Below are positions 35,533 through 44,112 of a stretch of DNA of 64,000 nucleotides, in pieces. The stretch's first letter is position 1, and each line of letters starts with the position of its first letter. Below the pieces are notes generated by a model. That model was not told the DNA's origin and did not search any database. It saw nothing but the letters and a program-made list of their open reading frames with translations. Source of the stretch: Streptomyces deccanensis (GTDB taxonomy: Bacteria > Actinomycetota > Actinomycetes > Streptomycetales > Streptomycetaceae). The stretch is from NCBI RefSeq assembly GCF_022385335.1, contig NZ_CP092431.1:9176001-9240000 (forward strand), in the 5' to 3' direction. The position numbers and the translations under genes were made by a program.

Positions 35533-36444
35533 ATGGTCGAGTCCGTTTCATTCAGGAACAAAGAAATAGAAATCGCGGGCCACCTGCACCTGCCAGACGA
35601 CTTCGACGAAGAAAAGAAGTACCCGGCTCTGGTCGGAATTCACCCGGCCGGTGGCGTGAAGGAGCAGACCATCGGCCAGTACGCGAAGCGGCTGGCTGCC
35701 CAGGGATTTGTCACCGTGGTCTACGACTCCACTTACCAGGGAGAAAGCGGCGGCGAACCGCGTCTGCTGGAAGACCCGACGGCCAGAGTGGAGGACGCCC
35801 GCTGCGCGGCGGACTTCCTCACCACCCTCCCGTACGTCGACACCGAGCGGATGGGCGTCTTCGGTATCTGCGCCGGCGGCGGCTACGCGATCAGCGTGGC
35901 GCAGACCGAACGCCGCTTCAAGGCGGTCGCCACCGTCAGCGCGGCCCCGATGGGGGAGGGTTCGCGGGGCTTCCTGGGGCACATGTCCCCGGTGGCCGAG
36001 CAGATCAAGACCCTGGAGATCGTCGCCCAGCAGCGCACGGCGGAGGCGCGAGGAGCAGCACCCGCCTACGCTCCCTTCGTCCCGGAGACGCTGGAGGAGA
36101 TCGACGACAACACGCCGGACCTCCTGCGTGAGGGATACGACTACTACCGGACTCCTCGTGGCCGGCATCCGAATTCCAAGGGCCGTTTCCTGCTGACCAG
36201 CATGGACAAGATGTACGCCTTCTCGGCGTTCGACCAGATCCCGGAACTGCTGACCCAGCCGCTGCTTCTCATCGCGGGAAGCAAGGCGGACACGAAGGTT
36301 TTCAGCGACCAGGCGTACGAGCTTTCCAACGGCCCGAAGGAACTGTTCGTGGTCGACGGTGCGACGCACATCGCCCTGTACGACGTTCCCGAGTACATGG
36401 ATCAGGCGATCACCAAGATGGTGAAGTTCTTCGCCGTTCTTTAG
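35533..36444 (+). CDS. Dienelactone-hydrolase-like alpha/beta hydrolase
   Basis: 303 residues from the ATG at 35533. The nucleophile elbow is FGICAGGGYA, so the nucleophile is Cys instead of Ser, as in dienelactone hydrolases. Oxyanion region HPAGG, acid in IAGSKADTKV, and His in GATHIALYDVP. It is the first gene of a co-directional set with a WrbA-like flavoprotein, a SnoaL-fold protein and a DJ-1/PfpI protein, a combination common in actinobacterial redox/electrophile-detoxification clusters. Substrate unknown. Confidence 0.8.
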   Translation: MVESVSFRNKEIEIAGHLHLPDDFDEEKKYPALVGIHPAGGVKEQTIGQYAKRLAAQGFVTVVYDSTYQGESGGEPRLLEDPTARVEDARCAADFLTTLPYVDTERMGVFGICAGGGYAISVAQTERRFKAVATVSAAPMGEGSRGFLGHMSPVAEQIKTLEIVAQQRTAEARGAAPAYAPFVPETLEEIDDNTPDLLREGYDYYRTPRGRHPNSKGRFLLTSMDKMYAFSAFDQIPELLTQPLLLIAGSKADTKVFSDQAYELSNGPKELFVVDGATHIALYDVPEYMDQAITKMVKFFAVL

Positions 36445-36480
36445 GCCCGCCGAGGAAATCATTCAAGGAGAACCACCACC

Positions 36481-37080
36481 ATGTCCCATCCCGGTCGGCC
36501 CATCGTCGCCGTCGCCTTTCATTCGGGCTACGGCCATACGGCCGTCATCGCCGAAGCCGTGGCGCGTGGTGCCGCTGAAGCCGGCGCCGAGGTCGTCTCG
36601 ATCTCCGTCGACACCATCACCGACGAGCAGTGGGCCCAGCTGGACGCCGCCGACGCGATCATCTTCGGCGCCGCCACGTACATGGGCACCGCCTCCGCCG
36701 CCTTCCACGCCTTCGCCCAGGCCAGCAGCAAGCGGTGGTTCCCGCACGCGTGGGTGGACAAGCTCGCCGCGGGCTTCACCAACTCCGGTGCGAAGAGCGG
36801 CGACAAGTCGTCCACGCTGGGCTACTTCGCCACCCTCGCTGCCCAGCACGGCATGCATTGGATCAGTCTGGGTCTGCTGCCGGGATGGGACTCCACCAAG
36901 GGCAGCGAGGACGACATCAACCGGCTGGGCTTCTTCCTGGGCGCCGGTGCGCAGAGCCCGACCGACGCCGGCCCCGAGGCGGTCCACACGTCGGACATCG
37001 CCACCGCGGAGCACCTCGGCGCGCGCGTCGCACGCCAGGCCGCGATCTTCCGCGCGGGGCTGGCCGCCCTCGCTGCCTGA
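36481..37080 (+). CDS. Flavodoxin-family NAD(P)H:quinone oxidoreductase (WrbA-like)
   Basis: 199 residues with ATTCAAGGAGAA before the start. FMN phosphate loop SGYGHTAVIAEAVARGA (14-30), then FGAATYMGTASAAFHAF in the 60-loop and FTNSGAKSGDKSSTLGYFAT for the ring-binding loop. It is a two-electron quinone reductase or electron-transfer flavoprotein. Only 36 bases separate it from the hydrolase upstream, and 54 from the SnoaL-like gene, so it is operonic. Confidence 0.88.
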   Translation: MSHPGRPIVAVAFHSGYGHTAVIAEAVARGAAEAGAEVVSISVDTITDEQWAQLDAADAIIFGAATYMGTASAAFHAFAQASSKRWFPHAWVDKLAAGFTNSGAKSGDKSSTLGYFATLAAQHGMHWISLGLLPGWDSTKGSEDDINRLGFFLGAGAQSPTDAGPEAVHTSDIATAEHLGARVARQAAIFRAGLAALAA

Positions 37081-37134
37081 TCACAGGAACCTTCGCCGCT
37101 TTCCGCTTCATCCACGCCCCGCAAGGAGTACGCC

Positions 37135-37527
37135 TTGTCCGATTCCCCCAGCCTCGCCCTCATCCGGCGGGTCTACGAGTCCCGAATGGCACCCGAGGTC
37201 ACCAAGGAGGTGATGGCCGCGGACTTCGTCTGGGACATCACCCCCGGCTTCCCGAACAGCGGTGTCTACCACGGCTGGGACAGCGTGGCCACGGACTTCT
37301 TCGGCAGGACGATGCCGAACTACGAGTCCTTCGGCGCGGTGCCCGAGGAGTTCTACGCGGACGACGAAGGCCACGTCTTCGTCTACGGCCGCTACCACGC
37401 GGAGACGAAGACCGGGAACACGGCCGACGTGCGCTTCCTGCACCTGTGGACCGTCCGCGACGGCCAGGCCGTACGGATGCGCCAGATCGCCGACAGCCAC
37501 GTCCTCCAGGAAGCCCTCAAGGGCTGA
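37135..37527 (+). CDS. SnoaL/NTF2-fold protein
   Basis: 130 residues, TTG start preceded by AAGGAG. A helix (LALIRRVYESRM) then the cone-shaped NTF2 beta-sheet with FVWDITPGFPNSGVYHGWDS, GRYHAET and FLHLWTVRDGQAVRMRQIAD. Family members are small ketosteroid-isomerase-like enzymes or ligand binders. The Asp in VWDITPG and the following His are candidate catalytic residues. Function within the cluster unknown. Confidence 0.83.
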   Translation: MSDSPSLALIRRVYESRMAPEVTKEVMAADFVWDITPGFPNSGVYHGWDSVATDFFGRTMPNYESFGAVPEEFYADDEGHVFVYGRYHAETKTGNTADVRFLHLWTVRDGQAVRMRQIADSHVLQEALKG

Positions 37528-37551
37528 TCCTCCCCTCATCAGGAGCTCCCC

Positions 37552-38250
37552 ATGGCGAAGATCCTCTTCGTGATCACCGCGTCCGACCACTGGACGCTGG
37601 CCGACGGCACCCGCCAGCCGGCCGGCTTCTGGGCCGAGGAGGCCCTCGGCCCGTACCAGGTCTTCAAGGAGGCCGGATACGAGATCGCGGCCGCGACACC
37701 GGGCGGAGTGCCGCCCACGGCTGACGCCCTCAGCCTCACCCCCGACTTCAACGGCGGCGAGGAAGGCGCCGAGCGCATGCGGACCGCGCTGAGGGAGGCC
37801 ACCGAGCTGGCGCATCCGATGCGTATCGAGGACGTGGACATCGACGACTACGTGGCCGTCTTCTATCCCGGCGGCTGGGGTCCCATGGAGGACCTGCCCG
37901 ACGACGCCGCCTCCGGCAGGCTGCTCACCGACTGGCTCGCCTCCGGCAAGCCGGTCTCCCTGGTCTGCCATGGACCTGCGGCGTTGCTCGCGACGATCGG
38001 CCCCGACGGCACGTCCCCCTTCTCCGGCTACCGCATGACCGGCCTCTCCAATGCCGAGGAGAAGCAGAACGGTCTCGCGGACCGCGCGAAGTGGCTGCTC
38101 CAGGACCGCCTCGTGGGCGAACTCAAGGCCGACTACCGGGAGGCCGACCCCTTCACCCCGCACGTCCAGGTCGACCGCACCCTCTACACCGGCCAGAACC
38201 CCTACTCGGCCGTCCCTCTCGCCCAGGAACTGGTCAAAGCACTCAGCTGA
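37552..38250 (+). CDS. DJ-1/PfpI superfamily protein (type-1 glutamine amidotransferase-like)
   Basis: 232 residues. FVITASDHWTLADGTRQPAG at the front, PGGWGPMEDL and the nucleophile elbow SLVCHGPAALL with Cys and adjacent His (CHG) define the Hsp31/DJ-1 group. The Glu partner is in GFWAEEALGPY. Such proteins act as glyoxalase III-like or stress-response enzymes that remove reactive carbonyls. It begins 24 bases after the SnoaL stop and ends the operon. Confidence 0.87.
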   Translation: MAKILFVITASDHWTLADGTRQPAGFWAEEALGPYQVFKEAGYEIAAATPGGVPPTADALSLTPDFNGGEEGAERMRTALREATELAHPMRIEDVDIDDYVAVFYPGGWGPMEDLPDDAASGRLLTDWLASGKPVSLVCHGPAALLATIGPDGTSPFSGYRMTGLSNAEEKQNGLADRAKWLLQDRLVGELKADYREADPFTPHVQVDRTLYTGQNPYSAVPLAQELVKALS

Positions 38251-38647
38251 CGGGCTGACGCAAGCGCGGTCCTGATCCGGCAGCCTCGGCGAACGAGCGC
38301 GGCCAGTACATCGCGCCCTCGCCCCGGTCGTCGGCCAGATGCCGCCGAGGACGTCGCAGCCCGTCCCTGGTCTTCGCTGCCCGTCGTTTGTCGATCATGC
38401 CCCCGCTCCGCACCGTGTCGCCAACCCCCACACCGCCATCGAGATCCGGGGAACCGCCGAGATGGTGACGGCGCCATCCAGGAGCCGACGGGGCCCGGAC
38501 TCGGCCCGGTGCACGCGCGTGCACCGGGGCCACCGGACATTGCAGGCTGGACCACGGCCTCAAGAGGAACGTCGCCCTCTGGCCGATCAGCCAGGGGAGG
38601 AATCCGTACCCCCCACAAGATGCCGCGTCTGTGCCAGGCTGAAAGCC
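38251..38647. other. Intergenic region before the first XRE regulator, with palindrome
   Basis: About 400 bases. A perfect 24-bp palindrome occupies 38505-38528 (half-site CCCGGTGCACGC). On the minus strand a short frame (MIDKRRAAKTRDGLRRPRRH onward, 38399-38243) is open but unassigned. No other gene seen. Confidence 0.5.
38505..38528. promoter_or_regulatory. Perfect 24-bp palindrome upstream of the XRE gene
   Basis: Two complementary 12-base halves, the left reading CCCGGTGCACGC, about 120 bases before the XRE start at 38648. It could be an operator for that regulator or a hairpin ending the preceding operon. Perfect symmetry over 24 bases is unlikely by chance even at this GC content. Confidence 0.55.
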
Positions 38648-39517
38648 ATGAACCGCAACCCTCATCTGAACGAACTGGGTGCGTTCCTCAAGGCGCGCCG
38701 CGCTGAGCTCACCCCCTCCGATGTCGGCCTCCGGGGCGGGCAGCGACGGCGTGTGAAGGGGCTGCGCCGTGAGGAGGTGGCACTCCTCGCCGCGATCAGC
38801 ACCGAGTACTACACCCGGATCGAACAGGGTCGGCTCCAGGCATCGGCCCCCCTCCTCGACGAGATCGCCCAGGCGCTGCAACTGAACGACGCCCAGCGGG
38901 CCTATCTCTTCGACCTCGCGGCGAAGGAGAGGGTGCGTCCGTCCGCGTACCGCGAGCGCCAGCAGGTCGACCCGCAGCTGCAGCGCATGCTCGACGACCT
39001 CAGCGCCTCCCCGGCCTTCGTCATCGGGCGGTGCACCGACATCCTCGGCTGGAACCAGCTCGCCGCCGCCCTGTGGACCGACTTCGGACGCTACTCCGAG
39101 CAGGAGAGGGTATTCGTCCGGCTGCTGTTCACCGAACCCTGGATGCGCGAGCTGTACGTCGACTGGGAAGAGGTCACCCGGCTGGCCATCGCCCAACTGC
39201 GCATGGAGAGCGCACGCTACCCCGACGACCAGCCGCTGACCGCGCTGGTCGAGGAACTCTCCGCCCGTGACGCGCAGTTCCGGCAGTGGTGGACCGAACA
39301 CGATGTCGCCGTGCGGGGCAAGGGCGTCAAGAAGCTGCGTCACCCGGTGGTGGGCGAGTTGACGCTCGACTGGAACACGCTCACCTGCGGCACGGACCCG
39401 GACCAGCACATCATCGTGTGGAACGCCGAACCCGGCACCCCCTCCCACGACGGGCTGCGCCTGCTGGCGTCCTGGACCGCCGATCAAGAACCGACGGCGT
39501 CCGACGCGGCTACCTGA
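38648..39517 (+). CDS. XRE-family regulator with MmyB-like ligand domain (paralogue A)
   Basis: 289 residues. HTH_31: LGAFLKARRAELTPSDVGLR, RRVKGLRREEVALLAAISTE and YYTRIEQGR (about 8-65). The MmyB-type C-terminal domain (about 105-270) has DILGWNQLAAALWTDFGRY, RQWWTEHDVAVRGKGVKKLR, HPVVGELTLDWNTL and the GTPSHDGLRLLASW end. This family usually represses a neighbouring oxidoreductase and binds a lipophilic ligand. It is convergent with a paralogue 55 bases away. Confidence 0.9.
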   Translation: MNRNPHLNELGAFLKARRAELTPSDVGLRGGQRRRVKGLRREEVALLAAISTEYYTRIEQGRLQASAPLLDEIAQALQLNDAQRAYLFDLAAKERVRPSAYRERQQVDPQLQRMLDDLSASPAFVIGRCTDILGWNQLAAALWTDFGRYSEQERVFVRLLFTEPWMRELYVDWEEVTRLAIAQLRMESARYPDDQPLTALVEELSARDAQFRQWWTEHDVAVRGKGVKKLRHPVVGELTLDWNTLTCGTDPDQHIIVWNAEPGTPSHDGLRLLASWTADQEPTASDAAT

Positions 39518-39572
39518 GCCTTCTCCCAAGGTCGGGCCCCTACGGTCGGCCCCGAACGCACCGCGCGCGGAT

Positions 39573-40439
39573 TCAGGCTGACGCGTCCTGGGCCGGCTGG
39601 TCCGGATCGGTGATCCACGACGCCAGGAGGACAAGCGCGTCATGCGACGGGGTCCCGGGTTCGGCGGTGGCGATCAGCAGTTTCTGTGCGGGGTCGGCGG
39701 CGCACGTCAGGCTGTCCCAGTCCAGGGTGAGGTCACCGGCGACCGGGTGGCGCAGCCGCTTCGTGCCCATCCGCAGGCCGTTCATCTGGCGGCCTGCCCA
39801 CCATTGCCGGAAATCGGCGTCGGCCACCGACAACTCGCCGACGAGTGCGGCAAGTTCGGTGTCGCCGGAGTGCCGTGCGGCCTCCAGGCGCAGCTGGGTC
39901 ACACAGGTCCGGGCGTTGGTCCTCCAGTCGAGGCAGAGCTCCCGGAAGGCGGGGTCGGTGAACATCAGCCGCGCGTAGTTGCGCTGCTTCGCGGGGATCC
40001 TGTCGAAGTCGGTGAGCACAGCGGCTGCCAGAGGGTTCCAGGCGAGGATGTCCAGGTGTCGGCCGATGACGAGTGCGGGGGTCGTGGCCAGCTCGTCCAG
40101 AAGGCGTCTGAGCTGCGGGTGAGCCCTCTGCGCCGGTCGACGGCGCGACGCGCGGGTGCCTTCCGCCGCCAGCTCGAACAGGTGGTCCCGCTGGTGATCG
40201 GACAGGTGCAGGACATGGGCGAGCCTGGCCAGCACTGACGTGGACGGCTGAATGCGGCCCTGTTCCAGCCGTGTGTAGTAGTCGGCGCTGATGGTGGCGA
40301 GCAGGGCGACCTCCTCCCTGCGCAACCCGGGCACACGTCGGCCACCGGTGTCGGGCAGACCCACGGTGCGCGGGGTCAATTCGGCCCTCCGCGCCTTGAG
40401 GAATTCTCCCAGCTCGTTCGGTCGCGCGTAGCCGGTCAT
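39573..40439 (-). CDS. XRE-family regulator with MmyB-like ligand domain (paralogue B)
   Basis: 288 residues. Same architecture as paralogue A: LGEFLKARRAELTPRTVGL, RRVPGLRREEVALLATISAD, YYTRLEQGRIQPS; then DILAWNPLAAAVLTDFDRIP, RQWWAGRQMNGLRMGTKRLR, HPVAGDLTLDWDSLTC, GTPSHDALVLLASW. It is divergent from the CMD-protein gene at 40603. The shared spacer carries direct and inverted repeats that are likely its operator. It probably controls the 40.6-46.1 kb oxidoreductase run. Confidence 0.9.
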   Translation of the reverse strand: MTGYARPNELGEFLKARRAELTPRTVGLPDTGGRRVPGLRREEVALLATISADYYTRLEQGRIQPSTSVLARLAHVLHLSDHQRDHLFELAAEGTRASRRRPAQRAHPQLRRLLDELATTPALVIGRHLDILAWNPLAAAVLTDFDRIPAKQRNYARLMFTDPAFRELCLDWRTNARTCVTQLRLEAARHSGDTELAALVGELSVADADFRQWWAGRQMNGLRMGTKRLRHPVAGDLTLDWDSLTCAADPAQKLLIATAEPGTPSHDALVLLASWITDPDQPAQDASA

Positions 40440-40474
40440 GTCGCCAGTGTGGCAGCACCCGGCCGCCGGGAGGG

Positions 40475-40526
40475 GGGTAAGGATTTCTCCCCTGGATAAG
40501 CGTTTACCCGAATGGAATTCTCCCCT
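40475..40526. promoter_or_regulatory. Operator region between XRE paralogue B and the CMD gene
   Basis: GGGTAA (40475-40480) and TTACCC (40504-40509) are an inverted pair. Overlapping them are direct repeats GGATTTCTCCCCT (40481-40493) and GGAATTCTCCCCT (40514-40526), 33 bases apart, three helical turns. They lie in the divergent spacer 75 bases before the CMD start. Confidence 0.55.
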
Positions 40527-40602
40527 TTGCGGGTTCCCGGGAAAGTGACAAATTCGGTGCCTCGCACACCCCCCACCCGAATCCACGCAGGAGCACCACC
40601 TC

Positions 40603-40935
40603 ATGTCGGAACGGAAGAAGTTCGCGCCGCCTGCCATCCAGGAATTCGCCCCCAAACTCGCCGAGGTGACCGACACCGTCCTCTTCGGCGACATCTGGGA
40701 GCGGCCGGGCCTGTCTCCGCGCGATCGCAGCCTCGTCACCGTCACCGCGCTGGCCTCCCTGTACCGGACCGACCAACTCGACTTCCACCTCGGCAAGGCC
40801 CTGGAGAACGGTGTCACCAAGGACGAGCTGATCGAGGTCATCACCCATCTGGCCTTCTACACCGGATGGCCGAACGCCATGACCGCGATGACACAGCTCA
40901 AGGAGATCGTGGAGAAGACGGAGCAGTCGGGCTGA
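40603..40935 (+). CDS. Carboxymuconolactone-decarboxylase/AhpD-like protein
   Basis: 110 residues, GCAGGAGC before the ATG. A single CMD domain: LSPRDRSLVTVTALASLYRT, the helix QLDFHLGKALENGVTKDELI, and HLAFYTGWPNAMTAM. The Cys-x-x-Cys of AhpD peroxidases is absent, so it belongs to the decarboxylase-like non-redox branch. It is the first gene after the operator, followed after 68 bases by an alcohol dehydrogenase. Confidence 0.87.
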   Translation: MSERKKFAPPAIQEFAPKLAEVTDTVLFGDIWERPGLSPRDRSLVTVTALASLYRTDQLDFHLGKALENGVTKDELIEVITHLAFYTGWPNAMTAMTQLKEIVEKTEQSG

Positions 40936-41003
40936 CGCCTGAGGGACGCGCCCACGCACCCGCTCGACGGCACGACAGACACGAAGAGAGCTGGAAAGGC
41001 ACG

Positions 41004-42020
41004 ATGCGAGCAACCATCATCCACGCGCCGGGTGACATCCGGGTGGAGAACGCCCCCGAGCCGACCGTCATGGCTCCGACGGACGCGGTCGTCCGCACCG
41101 TCGCCGCCTGCGTCTGCGGCTCCGACCTGTGGAGCTACCGGGGCGTCCTGCCGGTCGCCGGGCCACAGCCGATCGGCCACGAGTACGTCGGCGTCGTCGA
41201 GGAGGTCGGCAGCGACGTATCGACCGTCAGGCCCGGGCAGTTCGTCATCGGTTCCTTCGTGGCGTCCGACAACACCTGCCCCAACTGCCGGGCCGGCTAC
41301 CAGACCTCCTGCCGGCACGCGCAGTGGGTGAACGGCGCCCAGGCCGAGTACGTCCGCATCCCGCTCGCCGACGGCACTTTGGTCGCCACCCCGGAGCAGC
41401 CGGACGAGGAGCTGATCCCGAGCCTGCTGACCCTGTCCGACGTCATGGGCACCGGCTGGTACGCCGCCAGGGCCGCCGAGGTCAGGCCCGGTTCGACGGC
41501 CGTGGTCGTCGGTGACGGCGCGGTGGGTCTGTCCGGGGTCATCGCCGCGAAGGAGCTGGGCGCCGAGCGGATCATCGCCATGAGCCGGCACGAGTCCCGG
41601 CAGAAGCTGGCCCTGGAGTTCGGCGCCACCGACATCGTCACCGAGCGGGGTGAGGAAGGTGTCGCCCGCGTCAAGGAGCTGACGGACGGTGTGGGCGCCG
41701 ACTCCGTCCTCGAGTGCGTCGGCACGCAGGAGTCGATGCGCCAGGGCCTGCGGGCCGCGCGCCCGGGCGGCAACGTCGGCTTCGTCGGCTTCCCGCACGG
41801 TACGCAGATCGACGGCCAGGAACTCTTCTTCTCCCACGTCGGCCTGCGCGGTGGCCCCGCTCCGGTGCGGGCCTACCTTCCCGACCTGATCGACCGCGTC
41901 TTCGACGGTCGTATCGACCCGGGCAAGGTCTTCGACCTCACCCTGTCCCTGGACCAGGCAGCCGAGGGTTACCAGGCGATGGACGAGCGCCGCGCCATCA
42001 AGACGCTGCTGCGTCCGTGA
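41004..42020 (+). CDS. Zinc-dependent alcohol dehydrogenase
   Basis: 338 residues, start after GGAAAGG. Catalytic zinc: Cys in CVCGSDLW and His-Glu in GHEYVG. Structural zinc: DNTCPNCRAGYQTSC, with Asp in place of the first Cys and three Cys retained. Rossmann loop VVVGDGAVGLSG and the SRHESRQ segment after the second strand, where a basic residue suggests NADP(H). It converts an alcohol and an aldehyde/ketone; with the CMD protein, DUF2255 and AKR it forms a redox set. Confidence 0.87.
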   Translation: MRATIIHAPGDIRVENAPEPTVMAPTDAVVRTVAACVCGSDLWSYRGVLPVAGPQPIGHEYVGVVEEVGSDVSTVRPGQFVIGSFVASDNTCPNCRAGYQTSCRHAQWVNGAQAEYVRIPLADGTLVATPEQPDEELIPSLLTLSDVMGTGWYAARAAEVRPGSTAVVVGDGAVGLSGVIAAKELGAERIIAMSRHESRQKLALEFGATDIVTERGEEGVARVKELTDGVGADSVLECVGTQESMRQGLRAARPGGNVGFVGFPHGTQIDGQELFFSHVGLRGGPAPVRAYLPDLIDRVFDGRIDPGKVFDLTLSLDQAAEGYQAMDERRAIKTLLRP

Positions 42021-42030
42021 GGTGGCTGCC

Positions 42031-42402
42031 ATGAATCCCTGGACAGGCGACGAGCTCGAGCGCATCGCCGAGGCGGACGAACTGGAGATGGCCCCGCTCC
42101 GGCGTGACGGCACACTGCGCGCACCGGTGCCGATCTGGGTGGTCCGCGACGGCGACGACCTGTACGTCCGCTCCTTCCGCGGCGCGGCGGGCGGCTGGTG
42201 GCGTACCGCCGTCGCGACCCACGCGGGCCATGTCCGCTCGGGCGGGGTCGACAGGGACGTCACGTTCGCCGAGGTGCCGGACCTGGGGATCAACGACCGC
42301 GTCGACGCGGCGTACCGGAGCAAGTACGGCCGTTTCGGCGGGGCGTACGTCGATCCCATGGTGGCGGCGCGTGGCACGACGCTGCGGCTGCTGCCCAGAT
42401 GA
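42031..42402 (+). CDS. DUF2255 family protein
   Basis: 123 residues from the ATG at 42031 with GAGG eight bases upstream; an in-frame GTG at 42022 lies inside the ribosome site. The sequence (DELERIAEADELEMAPLRRD, PIWVVRDGDDLYVRSFRG, YRSKYGRFGGAYVDPMV) is typical of DUF2255, a split-barrel-like family related to flavin/F420-binding nitroreductase-type folds. It is often beside XRE-controlled dehydrogenases in Streptomyces. No catalytic residues can be named. Confidence 0.8.
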   Translation: MNPWTGDELERIAEADELEMAPLRRDGTLRAPVPIWVVRDGDDLYVRSFRGAAGGWWRTAVATHAGHVRSGGVDRDVTFAEVPDLGINDRVDAAYRSKYGRFGGAYVDPMVAARGTTLRLLPR

Positions 42403-42469
42403 CCCGGAAGACCCCCGCCGATTCGGCTGAGCCGTCACCGCCGGCCGGCCCCGCACCGGAGTAAGCGTC

Positions 42470-44056
42470 ATGATCGGTCTCGAACTCGTCGTCGTCCTGG
42501 GGGCGGCGGTGCTGGCGGGCAACTTCCTGGGACAGCGCTTCCGCGTCGCCCCGCCTGTCGTCCTCCTGGTCCTGGGCGCCCTCATCGGACTCGTCCCGGC
42601 CGTCCGCCAGACCCAACTCCCGCCCGAAGTGGTGTTGTTGCTCTTCCTCCCCGTCCTGCTGTACTGGGAGAGCCTGACCACGTCGATGCGGGAGATCCGG
42701 ACGAACCTGCGTGGCATCGTCCTGCTCAGCACCGTGCTGGTGATCCTCACCGCGGGGGCGGTCGCGGTCGCCGGGCACGCGCTCGGGTTGCCGTGGGGAC
42801 CGGCGTGGGCCCTGGGCGCGGCTGTCGCGCCCACCGACGCCACAGCGGTGAGCGCACTGGCGGGTTCCCTGCCCCGCCGTCAGATCACGGTCCTGCGCGC
42901 GGAGAGCCTCGTCAACGACGGCACCGCACTGGTGATCTTCGGTCTGGCGGTCGGTATCACCGTGGGGGAGGAGCACCTCACCCTTCCGCACGTGGGCGGG
43001 CTGTTCCTGCTGGCGTACGGCGGTGGGGCCGCGGTCGGCGTCGTGGTCGCCTGGGTCAACATGAACCTGCGCCGCCGACTGGACGATCCCCTGCTCGGCA
43101 ATCTGGTCATGATCCTCGCGCCGTTCACGGCGTATCTGCTGGCCGAGTTGATCCACGCCTCCGGCGTCCTCGCGGTCGTGGTGAGCGGCCTGATCATGGC
43201 CCAGGTGGCGCCCAGTCTCATCCGGGCCGAGCACCGCCGCCAGGCACTGGCCTTCTGGCCGTTGGCCACGTTCATCATCAACGGCGCCCTGTTCGTCCTG
43301 GTGGGAGTGGAACTGCAGTACGCGCTGCACCACCTGAGCAGGACCGACCTCCAGGACGCCCTCGTCGCGATCGGGGCGGTCAGCGCGGTCCTCGTCGCGG
43401 TACGGTTCGCGTTCCTGTTCTCCTCCGCCTACCTGATCCGCGCGGTCGACCGGCGTCCCGAGCAGCGCTCGCGCAGGATGAGCGACCGGGCACGGGTGGT
43501 CAGCGGGCTCGCGGGGTTCCGGGGCGCGGTGTCCCTGGCCGTGGCCCTGTCGGTGCCCGAGGCCCTCGACTCCGGAACGCCCTTCCCCGACCGGGACTTC
43601 ATCGTCTTCGTCACCTCCGGCGTCATCGTGGTGACCCTCGTGGTGCAGGGTCTGCTGCTGCCGGCCGTGGTGCGCTGGGCCCGACTGCCTCGCGACACCT
43701 CCGTCGACGAGGAGCAGATCCTCGCCGAGACCACGGCGACCGAGGAAGCCATCGAGGCGCTGCCCCGGCTCGCGGCCGAACTGGGCACCACCCCCAAGGT
43801 CATGGAGTGGCTGCGTCAGGAGTACGAGGCCAATCTGGCGACCGTACGAGCCAGGGGCGCGGGCACGGACGACGATCCCGCCCTGCTCCACAACCGCCAC
43901 TACACGGACCTCCGCCTCGCCCTCATCTCCACCAAACGCGCGGCCGTCGTCCGTCTGAGGGACGAGGCGCGGATCGACGACACCGTGCTCCGCCGACTCC
44001 AGGCCGCCCTGGACGCCGAAGAAGTCCGGCTGGCCGGAGGCGAGCAGGCGGAGTAG
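42470..44056 (+). CDS. Na+/H+ antiporter (CPA1/NhaP family)
   Basis: 528 residues; about 12 hydrophobic helices up to residue 400, then a cytoplasmic tail of about 120 residues. The CPA1 ion-binding sequences are present: VAPTDATAVSAL (TM-unwound Thr-Asp) and ESLVNDGTALVIF (Asn-Asp). The tail has TATEEAIEALPRLAAELGTT, a helical regulatory region. It exchanges cytoplasmic Na+ (or K+) for H+. It follows DUF2255 after 67 bases. Its place in a redox operon may reflect pH control or chance. Confidence 0.92.
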   Translation: MIGLELVVVLGAAVLAGNFLGQRFRVAPPVVLLVLGALIGLVPAVRQTQLPPEVVLLLFLPVLLYWESLTTSMREIRTNLRGIVLLSTVLVILTAGAVAVAGHALGLPWGPAWALGAAVAPTDATAVSALAGSLPRRQITVLRAESLVNDGTALVIFGLAVGITVGEEHLTLPHVGGLFLLAYGGGAAVGVVVAWVNMNLRRRLDDPLLGNLVMILAPFTAYLLAELIHASGVLAVVVSGLIMAQVAPSLIRAEHRRQALAFWPLATFIINGALFVLVGVELQYALHHLSRTDLQDALVAIGAVSAVLVAVRFAFLFSSAYLIRAVDRRPEQRSRRMSDRARVVSGLAGFRGAVSLAVALSVPEALDSGTPFPDRDFIVFVTSGVIVVTLVVQGLLLPAVVRWARLPRDTSVDEEQILAETTATEEAIEALPRLAAELGTTPKVMEWLRQEYEANLATVRARGAGTDDDPALLHNRHYTDLRLALISTKRAAVVRLRDEARIDDTVLRRLQAALDAEEVRLAGGEQAE

Positions 44057-44112
44057 AGGCAGCAACCACCTGGCCGCCACGTCGCACGCCCACCAGAAGG
44101 AAGCCCGCCGCC

